This document shows positions 27,084 through 33,248 of a stretch of DNA of 61,572 nt, one piece after another. The notes below the pieces were generated by a model. That model saw only the letters and a program-made list of their open reading frames with translations. It searched no databases and was not told where the DNA came from. Numbering within the stretch: position 1 is the first letter of the stretch; each line of letters begins with the position of its first letter. Source of the DNA: an uncultured Oscillospiraceae bacterium (lineage in GTDB: Bacteria; Bacillota; Clostridia; Oscillospirales; Oscillospiraceae); the NCBI GenBank assembly GCA_944385665.1, contig CALWYB010000007.1, positions 1-61,572 on the forward strand, given 5' to 3'. The translations under genes were made by a program, and so were the position numbers.

Positions 27084-27118
27084 ATAGTTAGAGATATTTG
27101 GGAGAGGAAGTGTGTTCT

Positions 27119-27301
27119 ATGACCGCTCATCAGGCCATCAAGGAACTCAAGCAAGTCCGGCAGTACTGCACCGCCAGCGCCATTCCCGCCATCGACTACG
27201 CCATCCAGGTGCTCCAGGGCCTGGCCGAGCGGGAGAAGAAGCTGGAGGAGGAGCAAAAGCACCAGCCCAGCGGCCCTGCTCCGGAACAAATTCCCGACTG
27301 A
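27119..27301 (+). CDS. Small charged helical protein of unknown function
   Basis: 60 aa. Two amphipathic helices (TAHQAIKELKQVRQYC and IPAIDYAIQVLQGLAEREKK) are followed by a Gln/Pro-rich tail. It is not recognised. It has its own promoter, GGGAGAGGA upstream of the ATG and a strong terminator, so it is very probably a real gene; related short proteins may be numerous in Oscillospiraceae (inference). Confidence 0.7.
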   Translation: MTAHQAIKELKQVRQYCTASAIPAIDYAIQVLQGLAEREKKLEEEQKHQPSGPAPEQIPD

Positions 27302-27304
27302 CAC

Positions 27305-27339
27305 AAAAAGGACCCATCCTTGCGGATGGGTCCTTTTTT
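27305..27339. terminator. Bidirectional intrinsic terminator
   Basis: A 15-bp stem (27305-27319 with 27324-27338), loop TTGC, with A and T runs. It lies between the small gene and the NhaC-type gene. Confidence 0.93.
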
Positions 27340-27355
27340 ATGTTCTGGGAAGGGA

Positions 27356-29119
27356 TCAATCCTCCACGCCGTCCCCGTGGGTCCGCATGAAGAACAGGAA
27401 GCCCAGCACCAGCACGATGCCGATTGGCAGCGCTACCAGACCGGGGGCGCCGAAGTGGATCAGCAGGCCGGCCAGGATGTAGCTGATGCAGGAGATAAAG
27501 GCACAGGCGGTGGCGTAGGGCAGCTGGGTGGACACGTGGTTGACGTGGTCGCACTGGGCGCCGGCCGAGGCCATGATGGTGGTGTCGGAGATGGGAGAGC
27601 AGTGGTCGCCGCACACGGCGCCGGCCATGCAGGCGGACACACACACCACACCCATGGGGTCGTCCAGGGGGAAGATGGCCAGGGTGATGGGGATCAGGAT
27701 ACCGAAGGTGCCCCAGCTGGTGCCGGTGGCAAAGGCCAACAGGCAGCCGATGATGAACACGATGGCAGGCAGGAACATGGAGAAGTCCCGGGCGTACTCA
27801 TTGACCACATACTCCACAAAGTGGGTGGCCCCCAGGGAGTCGGTCATGGCCTTCAGGGACCAGGCGAAGGTGAGGATCATGATGGCGGGCACCATGGCCT
27901 TGAAGCCCTCGGGGATGCAGCCCATCATGTCCCGGAAGGACATGGCACGGCGGGCAGTGTAGAAGATCAGGGTAAAGATCAGACCAAAGGCGGAGCCCAG
28001 CATCAGACCCACGGAGGCGTCGGAGCCGGAGAAGGAGTCCACAAAGCTGGTGCCGGAGAAGAAGCCGCCGGAGTAGATCATGCCGAGGACGCAGCAAATC
28101 ACCAGCACGATGATGGGCAGCACCAGATCGATGACCTTGCCCTTGTTGTCATCGGCATCCTCCTCAATGAGGCCGGCGTAGGGGTTGGAGCCGGAGAACA
28201 GATCGCCGGTCTTGATGGCGTTGCGCTCGTACTTGAGCATGGGGCCAAACTCCACCTTCATGACCACCATGACGATCATCATCACGATGGTGAGCAGGGC
28301 GTAGAAGTTATAGGGGATCGCCTTGATGAACAGGGACAGGCCCTGGCCGTCCTCCACAAAGCCGGAGACGGCGGCGGCCCAGGAGCTGATGGGGGCAATG
28401 ATACACACAGGGGCGGCGGTGGCGTCGATGAGGTAGGCCAGCTTCACCCGGGAGACGTTGTGCTTGTCGGTGATGGGCCGCATGACGGAGCCTACGGTGA
28501 GGCAGTTGAAGTAGTCGTCGATGAAGATGAGCACACCCAGCAGGATGGCGGCCAGCTGGGCGCCCACCCGGCTTTTGATGTTCTCCGAGGCCCAGCGGCC
28601 GAAGGCGGCGGAGCCCCCCGCCTTGTTCATCAGGCACACCATGGAGCCCAGAATGACCAGGAAGATGAGGATACCCACGTTGTAGCTGTCGGACAGCACC
28701 GAGGCGATGCCGTCCTCAAAGACGTGGAGGACGGTGCCCTCAAAGGAGAAGTTGGAGTAGAGCAAGCCGCCCACCAGGATGCCGATGAACAGGGAGGAGT
28801 AAACCTCCTTGGTGATCAGGGCCAGGGCGATGGCGATGACCGGGGGCAGCAGGGCGAACGCGGTGGAATAGAAGTTGCTGGCCGCGGGGACCTCTCCTGT
28901 GCCGCCGCAGGTGGCGCACACGTTGGTGCCCTCACAGGCGGAGCAGGCGGGGTCGGTGCCGTAGCACTCCATGCAGACGCCGTAGCCTTTACAGTCGGGG
29001 CACTCCACCATGGGGCGGTTCCCGCCGCCCTCTCCGGCGGCAAAGGCCACGCTCATCAGGGTCAGGACCAGGACCAGTGCCAGCACGATCCGGCCCAACC
29101 AATGTCGGTTCATTCTCAT
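27356..29119 (-). CDS. NhaC-family transporter with N-terminal DnaJ-like Cys-rich segment, lysine-regulated
   Basis: 587 aa. A signal-like helix (residues 8-27, ending VAFAAGEGG) is followed by a compact segment with four CxxCxGxG-like repeats: CPDCKGYG, CMECYGTD, CSACEGTN, CATCGGTG, as in the zinc-binding domain of DnaJ. The rest is a Na+/H+ antiporter NhaC-type transporter with 11-12 helices; typical stretches are GVLIFIDDYFNCLTVGSVMR and AGAVCGDHCSPISDTTIM. The gene sits behind a lysine riboswitch with its own terminator, so lysine rather than Na+/H+ exchange is the likely substrate (family precedent: riboswitch-controlled NhaC/LysW-type transporters). The ATG at 29119 has GGAGGG upstream; further in-frame ATGs upstream lie in the leader RNA. 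Confidence 0.92.
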   Translation of the reverse strand: MRMNRHWLGRIVLALVLVLTLMSVAFAAGEGGGNRPMVECPDCKGYGVCMECYGTDPACSACEGTNVCATCGGTGEVPAASNFYSTAFALLPPVIAIALALITKEVYSSLFIGILVGGLLYSNFSFEGTVLHVFEDGIASVLSDSYNVGILIFLVILGSMVCLMNKAGGSAAFGRWASENIKSRVGAQLAAILLGVLIFIDDYFNCLTVGSVMRPITDKHNVSRVKLAYLIDATAAPVCIIAPISSWAAAVSGFVEDGQGLSLFIKAIPYNFYALLTIVMMIVMVVMKVEFGPMLKYERNAIKTGDLFSGSNPYAGLIEEDADDNKGKVIDLVLPIIVLVICCVLGMIYSGGFFSGTSFVDSFSGSDASVGLMLGSAFGLIFTLIFYTARRAMSFRDMMGCIPEGFKAMVPAIMILTFAWSLKAMTDSLGATHFVEYVVNEYARDFSMFLPAIVFIIGCLLAFATGTSWGTFGILIPITLAIFPLDDPMGVVCVSACMAGAVCGDHCSPISDTTIMASAGAQCDHVNHVSTQLPYATACAFISCISYILAGLLIHFGAPGLVALPIGIVLVLGFLFFMRTHGDGVED

Positions 29120-29198
29120 TGTTCTCTTTTCCCTCCAAAAATTTGTTCCACCGGGAGGCTCAACACACACGACCTCTCTCCCGGTGCGCACGGGCAGC

Positions 29199-29231
29199 AA
29201 AAAAGCCATGAACGCGAAGCGCGCCCATGGC
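29199..29231 (-). terminator. Riboswitch-controlled terminator in the leader of the NhaC-type gene
   Basis: On the minus strand the hairpin GCCATGGGCGCGC / GCGTTCATGGC is followed by six T. It lies 50-80 nt beyond the lysine aptamer, in the position of an expression platform. Confidence 0.88.
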
Positions 29232-29282
29232 AAAACCGGACATCCCCCTGCCCCGGGCAAAGCCCGCGGCAAGAGGACCTCT

Positions 29283-29440
29283 GGATAGCGCTCCACAAAC
29301 TGTGACAGTCCGCAGGATCTTCTCCTGCGGCCCAGGTTCCCCGCCCAGGCAGGCCAAGGTTCCTTCGGCGGTTCACCCTCTCCTCCGCAACGGCTGCCTG
29401 GCCTTGTTCCGGAGTACGCATGAGAACCGCGCCTCTATCC
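29283..29440 (-). ncRNA. Lysine riboswitch (L box) aptamer
   Basis: Read on the minus strand, the closing stem is GGATAG...CTATCC. The conserved core follows in order: AGAGGCGCGG, then AGTA (within GCGTACTCC), GGAGGAGAGGG, AACCGCCGAAGG, the stem-loop CCGCAGGA/TCCTGCGG, ACTGTCAC and TGTGGAGCGCTATCC. These are the signatures of the lysine aptamer (Rfam lysine family, from memory). Bound lysine should favour the downstream terminator and switch off the transporter gene. Confidence 0.95.
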
Positions 29441-29460
29441 GAATGATTTGATTTGGGTGT

Positions 29461-29489
29461 ATCCTATCATGCTCCTGGGGGAATGTCAA
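29461..29489 (-). promoter_or_regulatory. Promoter for the lysine riboswitch transcript
   Basis: On the minus strand TTGACA (29484-29489), 17 bp, TAGGAT (29461-29466). Confidence 0.75.
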
Positions 29490-29512
29490 GGCAAATTCCC
29501 GTTTTTCCCCCA

Positions 29513-29935
29513 TCATTCCCGTTTATTTGGGCACTTTCTCCATATAAAGAAGGTAAATGTGCCGGTCACTACCAGTTTGCCCTGGTCGTTGTACATCTCC
29601 ACCTGGATGACCGAGAGGGTGCGCCCCTCCTTTTTCGGGGTGGCGATGCAGGTGATGCGCTTTCCGTAGGCGGGACGGAGAAACTCCATGCTGCTTCCTG
29701 CGGTGACGCAGCGTCGGCCATCGGCGCAGGCACAGCTGCCTCCCACGGTGTCTCCCAGGGTGGCCAGGGCGCCGCCGTGGACCATACCGTGGGGATTGAT
29801 GCTGTTGGGTCCCACCTCCAGCACACCTTCCGCCCGTCCGGGCTCCACCTTGGTGACATAGATGCCGTTCTCATAGGAGAACTGGTGGGGCTGGTTGGCG
29901 GCGCTGGCGATGGGACAAAGGGACAAGGGTTGCAT
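29513..29935 (-). CDS. PaaI-family hotdog-fold thioesterase
   Basis: 140 aa, a single hotdog domain. The signature NPHGMVHGGALATLGDTVGG carries the catalytic Asp and the HGG loop that binds the CoA thioester. These enzymes hydrolyse acyl- or aryl-CoA thioesters; the substrate is unknown. The protein is cytosolic. The gene has its own promoter (29974-30002) and no obvious operon partner. Confidence 0.9.
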   Translation of the reverse strand: MQPLSLCPIASAANQPHQFSYENGIYVTKVEPGRAEGVLEVGPNSINPHGMVHGGALATLGDTVGGSCACADGRRCVTAGSSMEFLRPAYGKRITCIATPKKEGRTLSVIQVEMYNDQGKLVVTGTFTFFIWRKCPNKRE

Positions 29936-29973
29936 GGGGGGTTCCTCCTAACATTCTGCTTCAACTGACCACC

Positions 29974-30002
29974 ATACTAGCACAAACTGTCCCGTCAGGC
30001 AA
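29974..30002 (-). promoter_or_regulatory. Promoter of the thioesterase gene
   Basis: On the minus strand TTGCCT (29997-30002), 17 bp, TAGTAT (29974-29979). Confidence 0.6.
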
Positions 30003-30070
30003 GCCGTGTTCCCCCCATGGGCTCCGCTGCATAGGATAGGGAGAAATCCCATATGTTTGGAGGCAGAACC

Positions 30071-30670
30071 ATGGAACAAAAACCCACCGGGCTCTCTCTG
30101 GAGCCCTTTGACGGGGAAACTTTCCGGCGGGTGTGGCGCCGGGTCATGCCCGACCAGGACCTGAGCCCCGTTCTCCCCGCCGTCCCCGCCCTCTCTCCGG
30201 ATTCCCCCAGCACACCGGAGTCCTCCCCCTGTCCCCCCCAGACCTCGCCGCCCGCCTGTCTGTGTCCCGGCTCGGAGGGTTACGCCCCCTGTCTGGAGGA
30301 GCTGATGGAGGACACCAAGGGGCTCTCCTGCGCCTATCAGAACGCCGCCCGCCGCTGCGGCGGCCGCACCGCCCGGCTGCTCACCAGCCTGCTGCCCAGC
30401 CTGGGACAGGACCAGCGGCGGCTGTGCGCAGCCTGTTTTCTCATCACCGGCACCCGGTACACACCGAAAGGAAATCCGGTCTCCCTGTCGGGGGCGGCCC
30501 CTTGGCAGCTGCGCAGCCTGTTTCTGCTGGAGCAGCAGCGGGCCGCCAAGCTGTCCGACTACGCCGATGGCACCTCGGACGATCCCTGCCTGCGGGAGCT
30601 GTTCCGGGAGCTGGAGCACGCCGCCCGGCTGCGGGCGGGACGCATCCGCGCCCTGCTGGAGCAGATGTAA
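30071..30670 (+). CDS. Helical Cys/Glu-rich protein of unknown function
   Basis: 199 aa. The first 85 residues are low-complexity (Pro/Ser/Cys-rich). The C-terminal 110 residues are predicted four-helix, with Glu/Asp/Tyr/His residues (CLEELMEDTKGLSCAYQNAA, SLFLLEQQRAAKLSDY, LRELFRELEHAARL) spaced as in ferritin-like proteins. That fold is a guess; no metal-binding motif set is proven. GGAGG precedes the ATG at 30071. There is no operon partner on this strand; the hydrolase follows after 78 bp. Confidence 0.55.
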   Translation: MEQKPTGLSLEPFDGETFRRVWRRVMPDQDLSPVLPAVPALSPDSPSTPESSPCPPQTSPPACLCPGSEGYAPCLEELMEDTKGLSCAYQNAARRCGGRTARLLTSLLPSLGQDQRRLCAACFLITGTRYTPKGNPVSLSGAAPWQLRSLFLLEQQRAAKLSDYADGTSDDPCLRELFRELEHAARLRAGRIRALLEQM

Positions 30671-30678
30671 CCCTCCGC

Positions 30679-30708
30679 TTGACCGTCCTCCGGCCTGTGA
30701 GGTAAACT
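30679..30708 (+). promoter_or_regulatory. Promoter of the hydrolase gene
   Basis: TTGACC (30679-30684), 18 bp, TAAACT (30703-30708). Confidence 0.65.
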
Positions 30709-30748
30709 AGAGAAAAACAGGCTCTCAGGCCGGAAAGAGGGTAGCAAC

Positions 30749-31675
30749 ATGGCACAGCTGCGGGAGTTCTCCTATCCGTCCAGCGACGGCGTCCACACCA
30801 TCCACGCCCAGGAGTGGGTCCCCCAGGTTCCCCTCCGGGGCGTGGTGCAGATCGTCCACGGAGTGGCCGAGCATATGGGCCGCTATGAGGAGGTGGCCTC
30901 CTTTCTGGCAGAGCACGGCTACCTGGTGTGCGGCGAGGACCACCTGGGCCACGGCAAGACGGCCCGGCCCGGGGAGGAGGGCTTTTTCGGAGAAAAAGAC
31001 GGCTGGGCTCTGGTCACCCAAGATGTGGCCGCCCTGCGCAAGCTCCAGGGGGAGAAGTACCCCTCCCTCCCCTACTTCCTCCTGGGCCACTCCATGGGCT
31101 CCTTTCTGGCCCGCACCTACCTCATCGATTACCCCGGCACCCTCACTGGGGCCATCCTCTCGGGCACCGGCCAGGAGAGCGCCCCCCTTGTCGCCCTGGG
31201 CAAGCTTCTGGCCGGCTTGGAGTGCCGCCGCCTGGGACCCCGGGGCATCAGCCCCCTGGTGGACAAGCTGTCCCTGGGGGCCTACAACCGGAAATTTGCC
31301 CCCAACCGCACCGGGGCCGACTGGATCTCCCGGGATGAGGCCCAGGTGGACCGCTACCTGGCCGACCCCTACTGTCAGTACCAGTCCACCGTCTCCATGT
31401 TTGAGGCCATGATGGGCGGCCTTCAGTACATTGCCAAACCGGAAAACCTAGCCCGTATGGACCCCGCCACCCCGGTCTGCTTTCTCTCCGGGGACCAGGA
31501 CCCGGTGGGCGGCATGGGCAAAGGGGTAAAGAAAGTGGTGGAGATGTTCCGCAAAGCCGGGTGCCGGGACGTCACCGTCCACCTCTACCCCGGCGGCCGC
31601 CACGAGATGTTCCACGAGCGCAACGCCCAGGAGGTGTTTGAACACCTGCTCTCCTGGCTGGAAGAACACCGATAA
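30749..31675 (+). CDS. Alpha/beta hydrolase, lysophospholipase / monoacylglycerol-lipase type
   Basis: 308 aa, hydrolase_4 (serine aminopeptidase S33-like) fold. The nucleophile Ser is in GHSMGS, the Asp is in SGDQDPVG and the His is in GGRHEMFHE. The early VVQIVHGVAEHMGRYEEVA is the oxyanion region typical of monoacylglycerol lipases. No signal peptide. The substrate is not determined. The downstream oxidoreductase gene begins 61 bp later behind its own promoter. Confidence 0.9.
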   Translation: MAQLREFSYPSSDGVHTIHAQEWVPQVPLRGVVQIVHGVAEHMGRYEEVASFLAEHGYLVCGEDHLGHGKTARPGEEGFFGEKDGWALVTQDVAALRKLQGEKYPSLPYFLLGHSMGSFLARTYLIDYPGTLTGAILSGTGQESAPLVALGKLLAGLECRRLGPRGISPLVDKLSLGAYNRKFAPNRTGADWISRDEAQVDRYLADPYCQYQSTVSMFEAMMGGLQYIAKPENLARMDPATPVCFLSGDQDPVGGMGKGVKKVVEMFRKAGCRDVTVHLYPGGRHEMFHERNAQEVFEHLLSWLEEHR

Positions 31676-31679
31676 CCGC

Positions 31680-31708
31680 TTGACGGGACCCGCCCTCCGG
31701 TTTACAAT
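31680..31708 (+). promoter_or_regulatory. Promoter of the FMN oxidoreductase gene
   Basis: TTGACG (31680-31685), 17 bp, TACAAT (31703-31708). Confidence 0.75.
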
Positions 31709-31736
31709 CTTAGGGAAACATAAAGGAGGGGTTTTT

Positions 31737-32756
31737 GTGACCTATCAGGAAGTTCTGGCCGCCGCCCGCACCTGCAGCGGCCCCTATTGCAAGGCCTGCC
31801 CGGTGTGCAACGGCAAGGCCTGCGGCAGCACCATGCCCGGCCCCGGCTCCAAGGGCACCGGCACCGTGGCGGTGCGCAACTACCAGGCCTGGCAGGAGAT
31901 CTGCCTCAACATGGACACCATCTGTGAAAACGGCCCGGTGGATACCAAATTCAACTTTTTTGGTCAGGAGTACGACCTGCCCGTCTTTGCCGGCCCGGTG
32001 GGCGCGGTAAATCTCCACTACGGGGACAAATATAATGACCTGGAGTACAACAACATCCTGGTTCCCGCCTGCGCCCAGGCAGGCATCGCCGCCTTCACCG
32101 GCGACGGCACCAACCCGGAGGTCTTTACCGCCGCGGCCGCTGCCATCGGCGCCAACGGCGGCAAGGGCATCCCCACCGTGAAGCCCTGGGACCGGGACAC
32201 TCTGTACGCCAAGTTGGACGCCGCCAAGGCCTCCGGCGCCAAGGTGTTCGCCATGGACATCGACGCGGCGGGCCTGCCCTTCCTGAAGGGTCTCAATCCC
32301 CCCGCTGGCTCCAAGACGGTGGCCGAGCTGCGGGAGATCATCGAGTATGTGAAGGTACCCTTTATCATCAAGGGCATCATGACCGTCAAGGGCGCTCAGA
32401 AGGCTCTGGAGGCGGGGGCCGCCGGCATCGTGGTGTCCAACCACGGCGGCCGGGTCCAGGACGGCGTCCCCGCCACCGCCAGCGTGCTGCCCGCTATTGC
32501 CCAGGCGGTGAAGGGCCAGATGGTGGTGCTGGTGGACGGCGGCATCCGCTCCGGTGTGGACGTGTGCAAGGCTCTGGCTCTGGGAGCCGACGCCTGCATC
32601 CTGGCCCGTCCCTACGTCACCGCCGTCTACGGCGGCCAGGCCGAGGGCGTGAAGGTGCTCACCGACAAGCTGAAAGGCGAACTCCAGGACACCATGGCTA
32701 TGTGCGGGGTACATAGCCTGAAGGAAATCTCCGGCGAGATGATTTTCCGGGGGTAA
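31737..32756 (+). CDS. FMN-dependent alpha-hydroxy-acid oxidising protein with Cys-rich N-terminus
   Basis: 339 aa. It is a TIM-barrel FMN enzyme of the lactate/glycolate oxidase family. Landmarks are the FMN and catalytic region VPFIIKGIMTVKGAQKALEAG, the catalytic His/Arg in VVSNHGGRVQDG, and the phosphate-binding VVLVDGGIRSG and ALGADACILARPYV. The first 30 residues hold five Cys (CSGPYCKACPVCNGKAC), which could bind a metal or an Fe-S cluster; that is not seen in aerobic lactate oxidases. The enzyme may oxidise a 2-hydroxy acid with a non-oxygen acceptor. It is read from GTG at 31737, with AAGGAGGGG upstream. Confidence 0.88.
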   Translation: MTYQEVLAAARTCSGPYCKACPVCNGKACGSTMPGPGSKGTGTVAVRNYQAWQEICLNMDTICENGPVDTKFNFFGQEYDLPVFAGPVGAVNLHYGDKYNDLEYNNILVPACAQAGIAAFTGDGTNPEVFTAAAAAIGANGGKGIPTVKPWDRDTLYAKLDAAKASGAKVFAMDIDAAGLPFLKGLNPPAGSKTVAELREIIEYVKVPFIIKGIMTVKGAQKALEAGAAGIVVSNHGGRVQDGVPATASVLPAIAQAVKGQMVVLVDGGIRSGVDVCKALALGADACILARPYVTAVYGGQAEGVKVLTDKLKGELQDTMAMCGVHSLKEISGEMIFRG

Positions 32757-32770
32757 CCAGCCTCCTATGA

Positions 32771-32800
32771 CCGACGCGGAAAAATCCGCGCCGGTTTTTT
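32771..32800 (+). terminator. Intrinsic terminator after the FMN oxidoreductase gene
   Basis: CCGaCGCGGA, AAAA loop, TCCGCGcCGG, then six T; one internal mismatch. Confidence 0.88.
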
Positions 32801-32810
32801 GTCCTGTTGG

Positions 32811-32840
32811 TTGACAATGTAGACCACTCCGGGATATAAT
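32811..32840 (+). promoter_or_regulatory. blaI-type operon promoter
   Basis: TTGACA (32811-32816), 18 bp, TATAAT (32835-32840). Confidence 0.9.
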
Positions 32841-32841
32841 A

Positions 32842-32858
32842 GGTTTACAAAGTAAACC
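32842..32858 (+). promoter_or_regulatory. Candidate BlaI/MecI operator
   Basis: The perfect palindrome GGTTTAC-AAA-GTAAACC lies immediately downstream of the -10, suited to autorepression by the BlaI-like regulator. It differs from the textbook TACA-N-TGTA but has the right position. Confidence 0.8.
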
Positions 32859-32876
32859 AATGGAGGAGGCGAAAAG

Positions 32877-33248
32877 ATGGAACAGACCCTCACCCACAGC
32901 GAGTGGTATATCATGGACTGCCTGTGGCAGCACAGCCCCAGCACAGTGATGGAGCTGGTGTCCGCCCTGCATGAGAAGGTGGGCTGGGCCAAAAGCACCA
33001 CCATCACCACTCTGCGGCGCATGGAGGACAAGGGCCTGGTGGCGGTGGAGGTACGGGGCCGCACCAAGTACTATACCCCCGCCCTGGAGCGGGAGAAGGC
33101 AGTGCGCCGGGAGACCCGCTCCTTCCTGGATCGGGTCTATCAGGGCAGCGTGGGGCTGATGGTGTCCGCCATGGCCAGTGAAAAAGCTCTGAGCAAGGAA
33201 GAGATCGACGCCCTGTACGCCATTTTGAAGGAGGCGGAGAAGCAATGA
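32877..33248 (+). CDS. BlaI/MecI/CopY-family transcriptional repressor
   Basis: 123 aa. It has a winged helix (ECxxMxxLW-like pattern seen as SEWYIMDCLWQHSPSTVMEL), VGWAKSTTITTLRRMEDKGL recognition helix and a C-terminal dimerisation helix ending QGSVGLMVSAMASEKALSKEE. Such repressors are cleaved by, or respond to, an M56 peptidase partner. That partner is encoded directly downstream with an ATGA overlap, making a two-gene sensor operon. GGAGGAGG lies before the ATG. Confidence 0.93.
   Translation: MEQTLTHSEWYIMDCLWQHSPSTVMELVSALHEKVGWAKSTTITTLRRMEDKGLVAVEVRGRTKYYTPALEREKAVRRETRSFLDRVYQGSVGLMVSAMASEKALSKEEIDALYAILKEAEKQ

Noticed and set aside
29240-29275. Sequence resembling the serC/pgk repeat core in the NhaC-type leader (minus strand CTTGCCGCGGGC)
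   Set aside because: Only about 12 nt match, and it lies in the riboswitch expression platform without the other hairpins or a gene-end copy.
27320-29305. Long plus-strand open frame opposite the NhaC-type gene
   Set aside because: His/Gly/Asp-rich shadow product; the minus-strand gene has riboswitch, RBS and family motifs.
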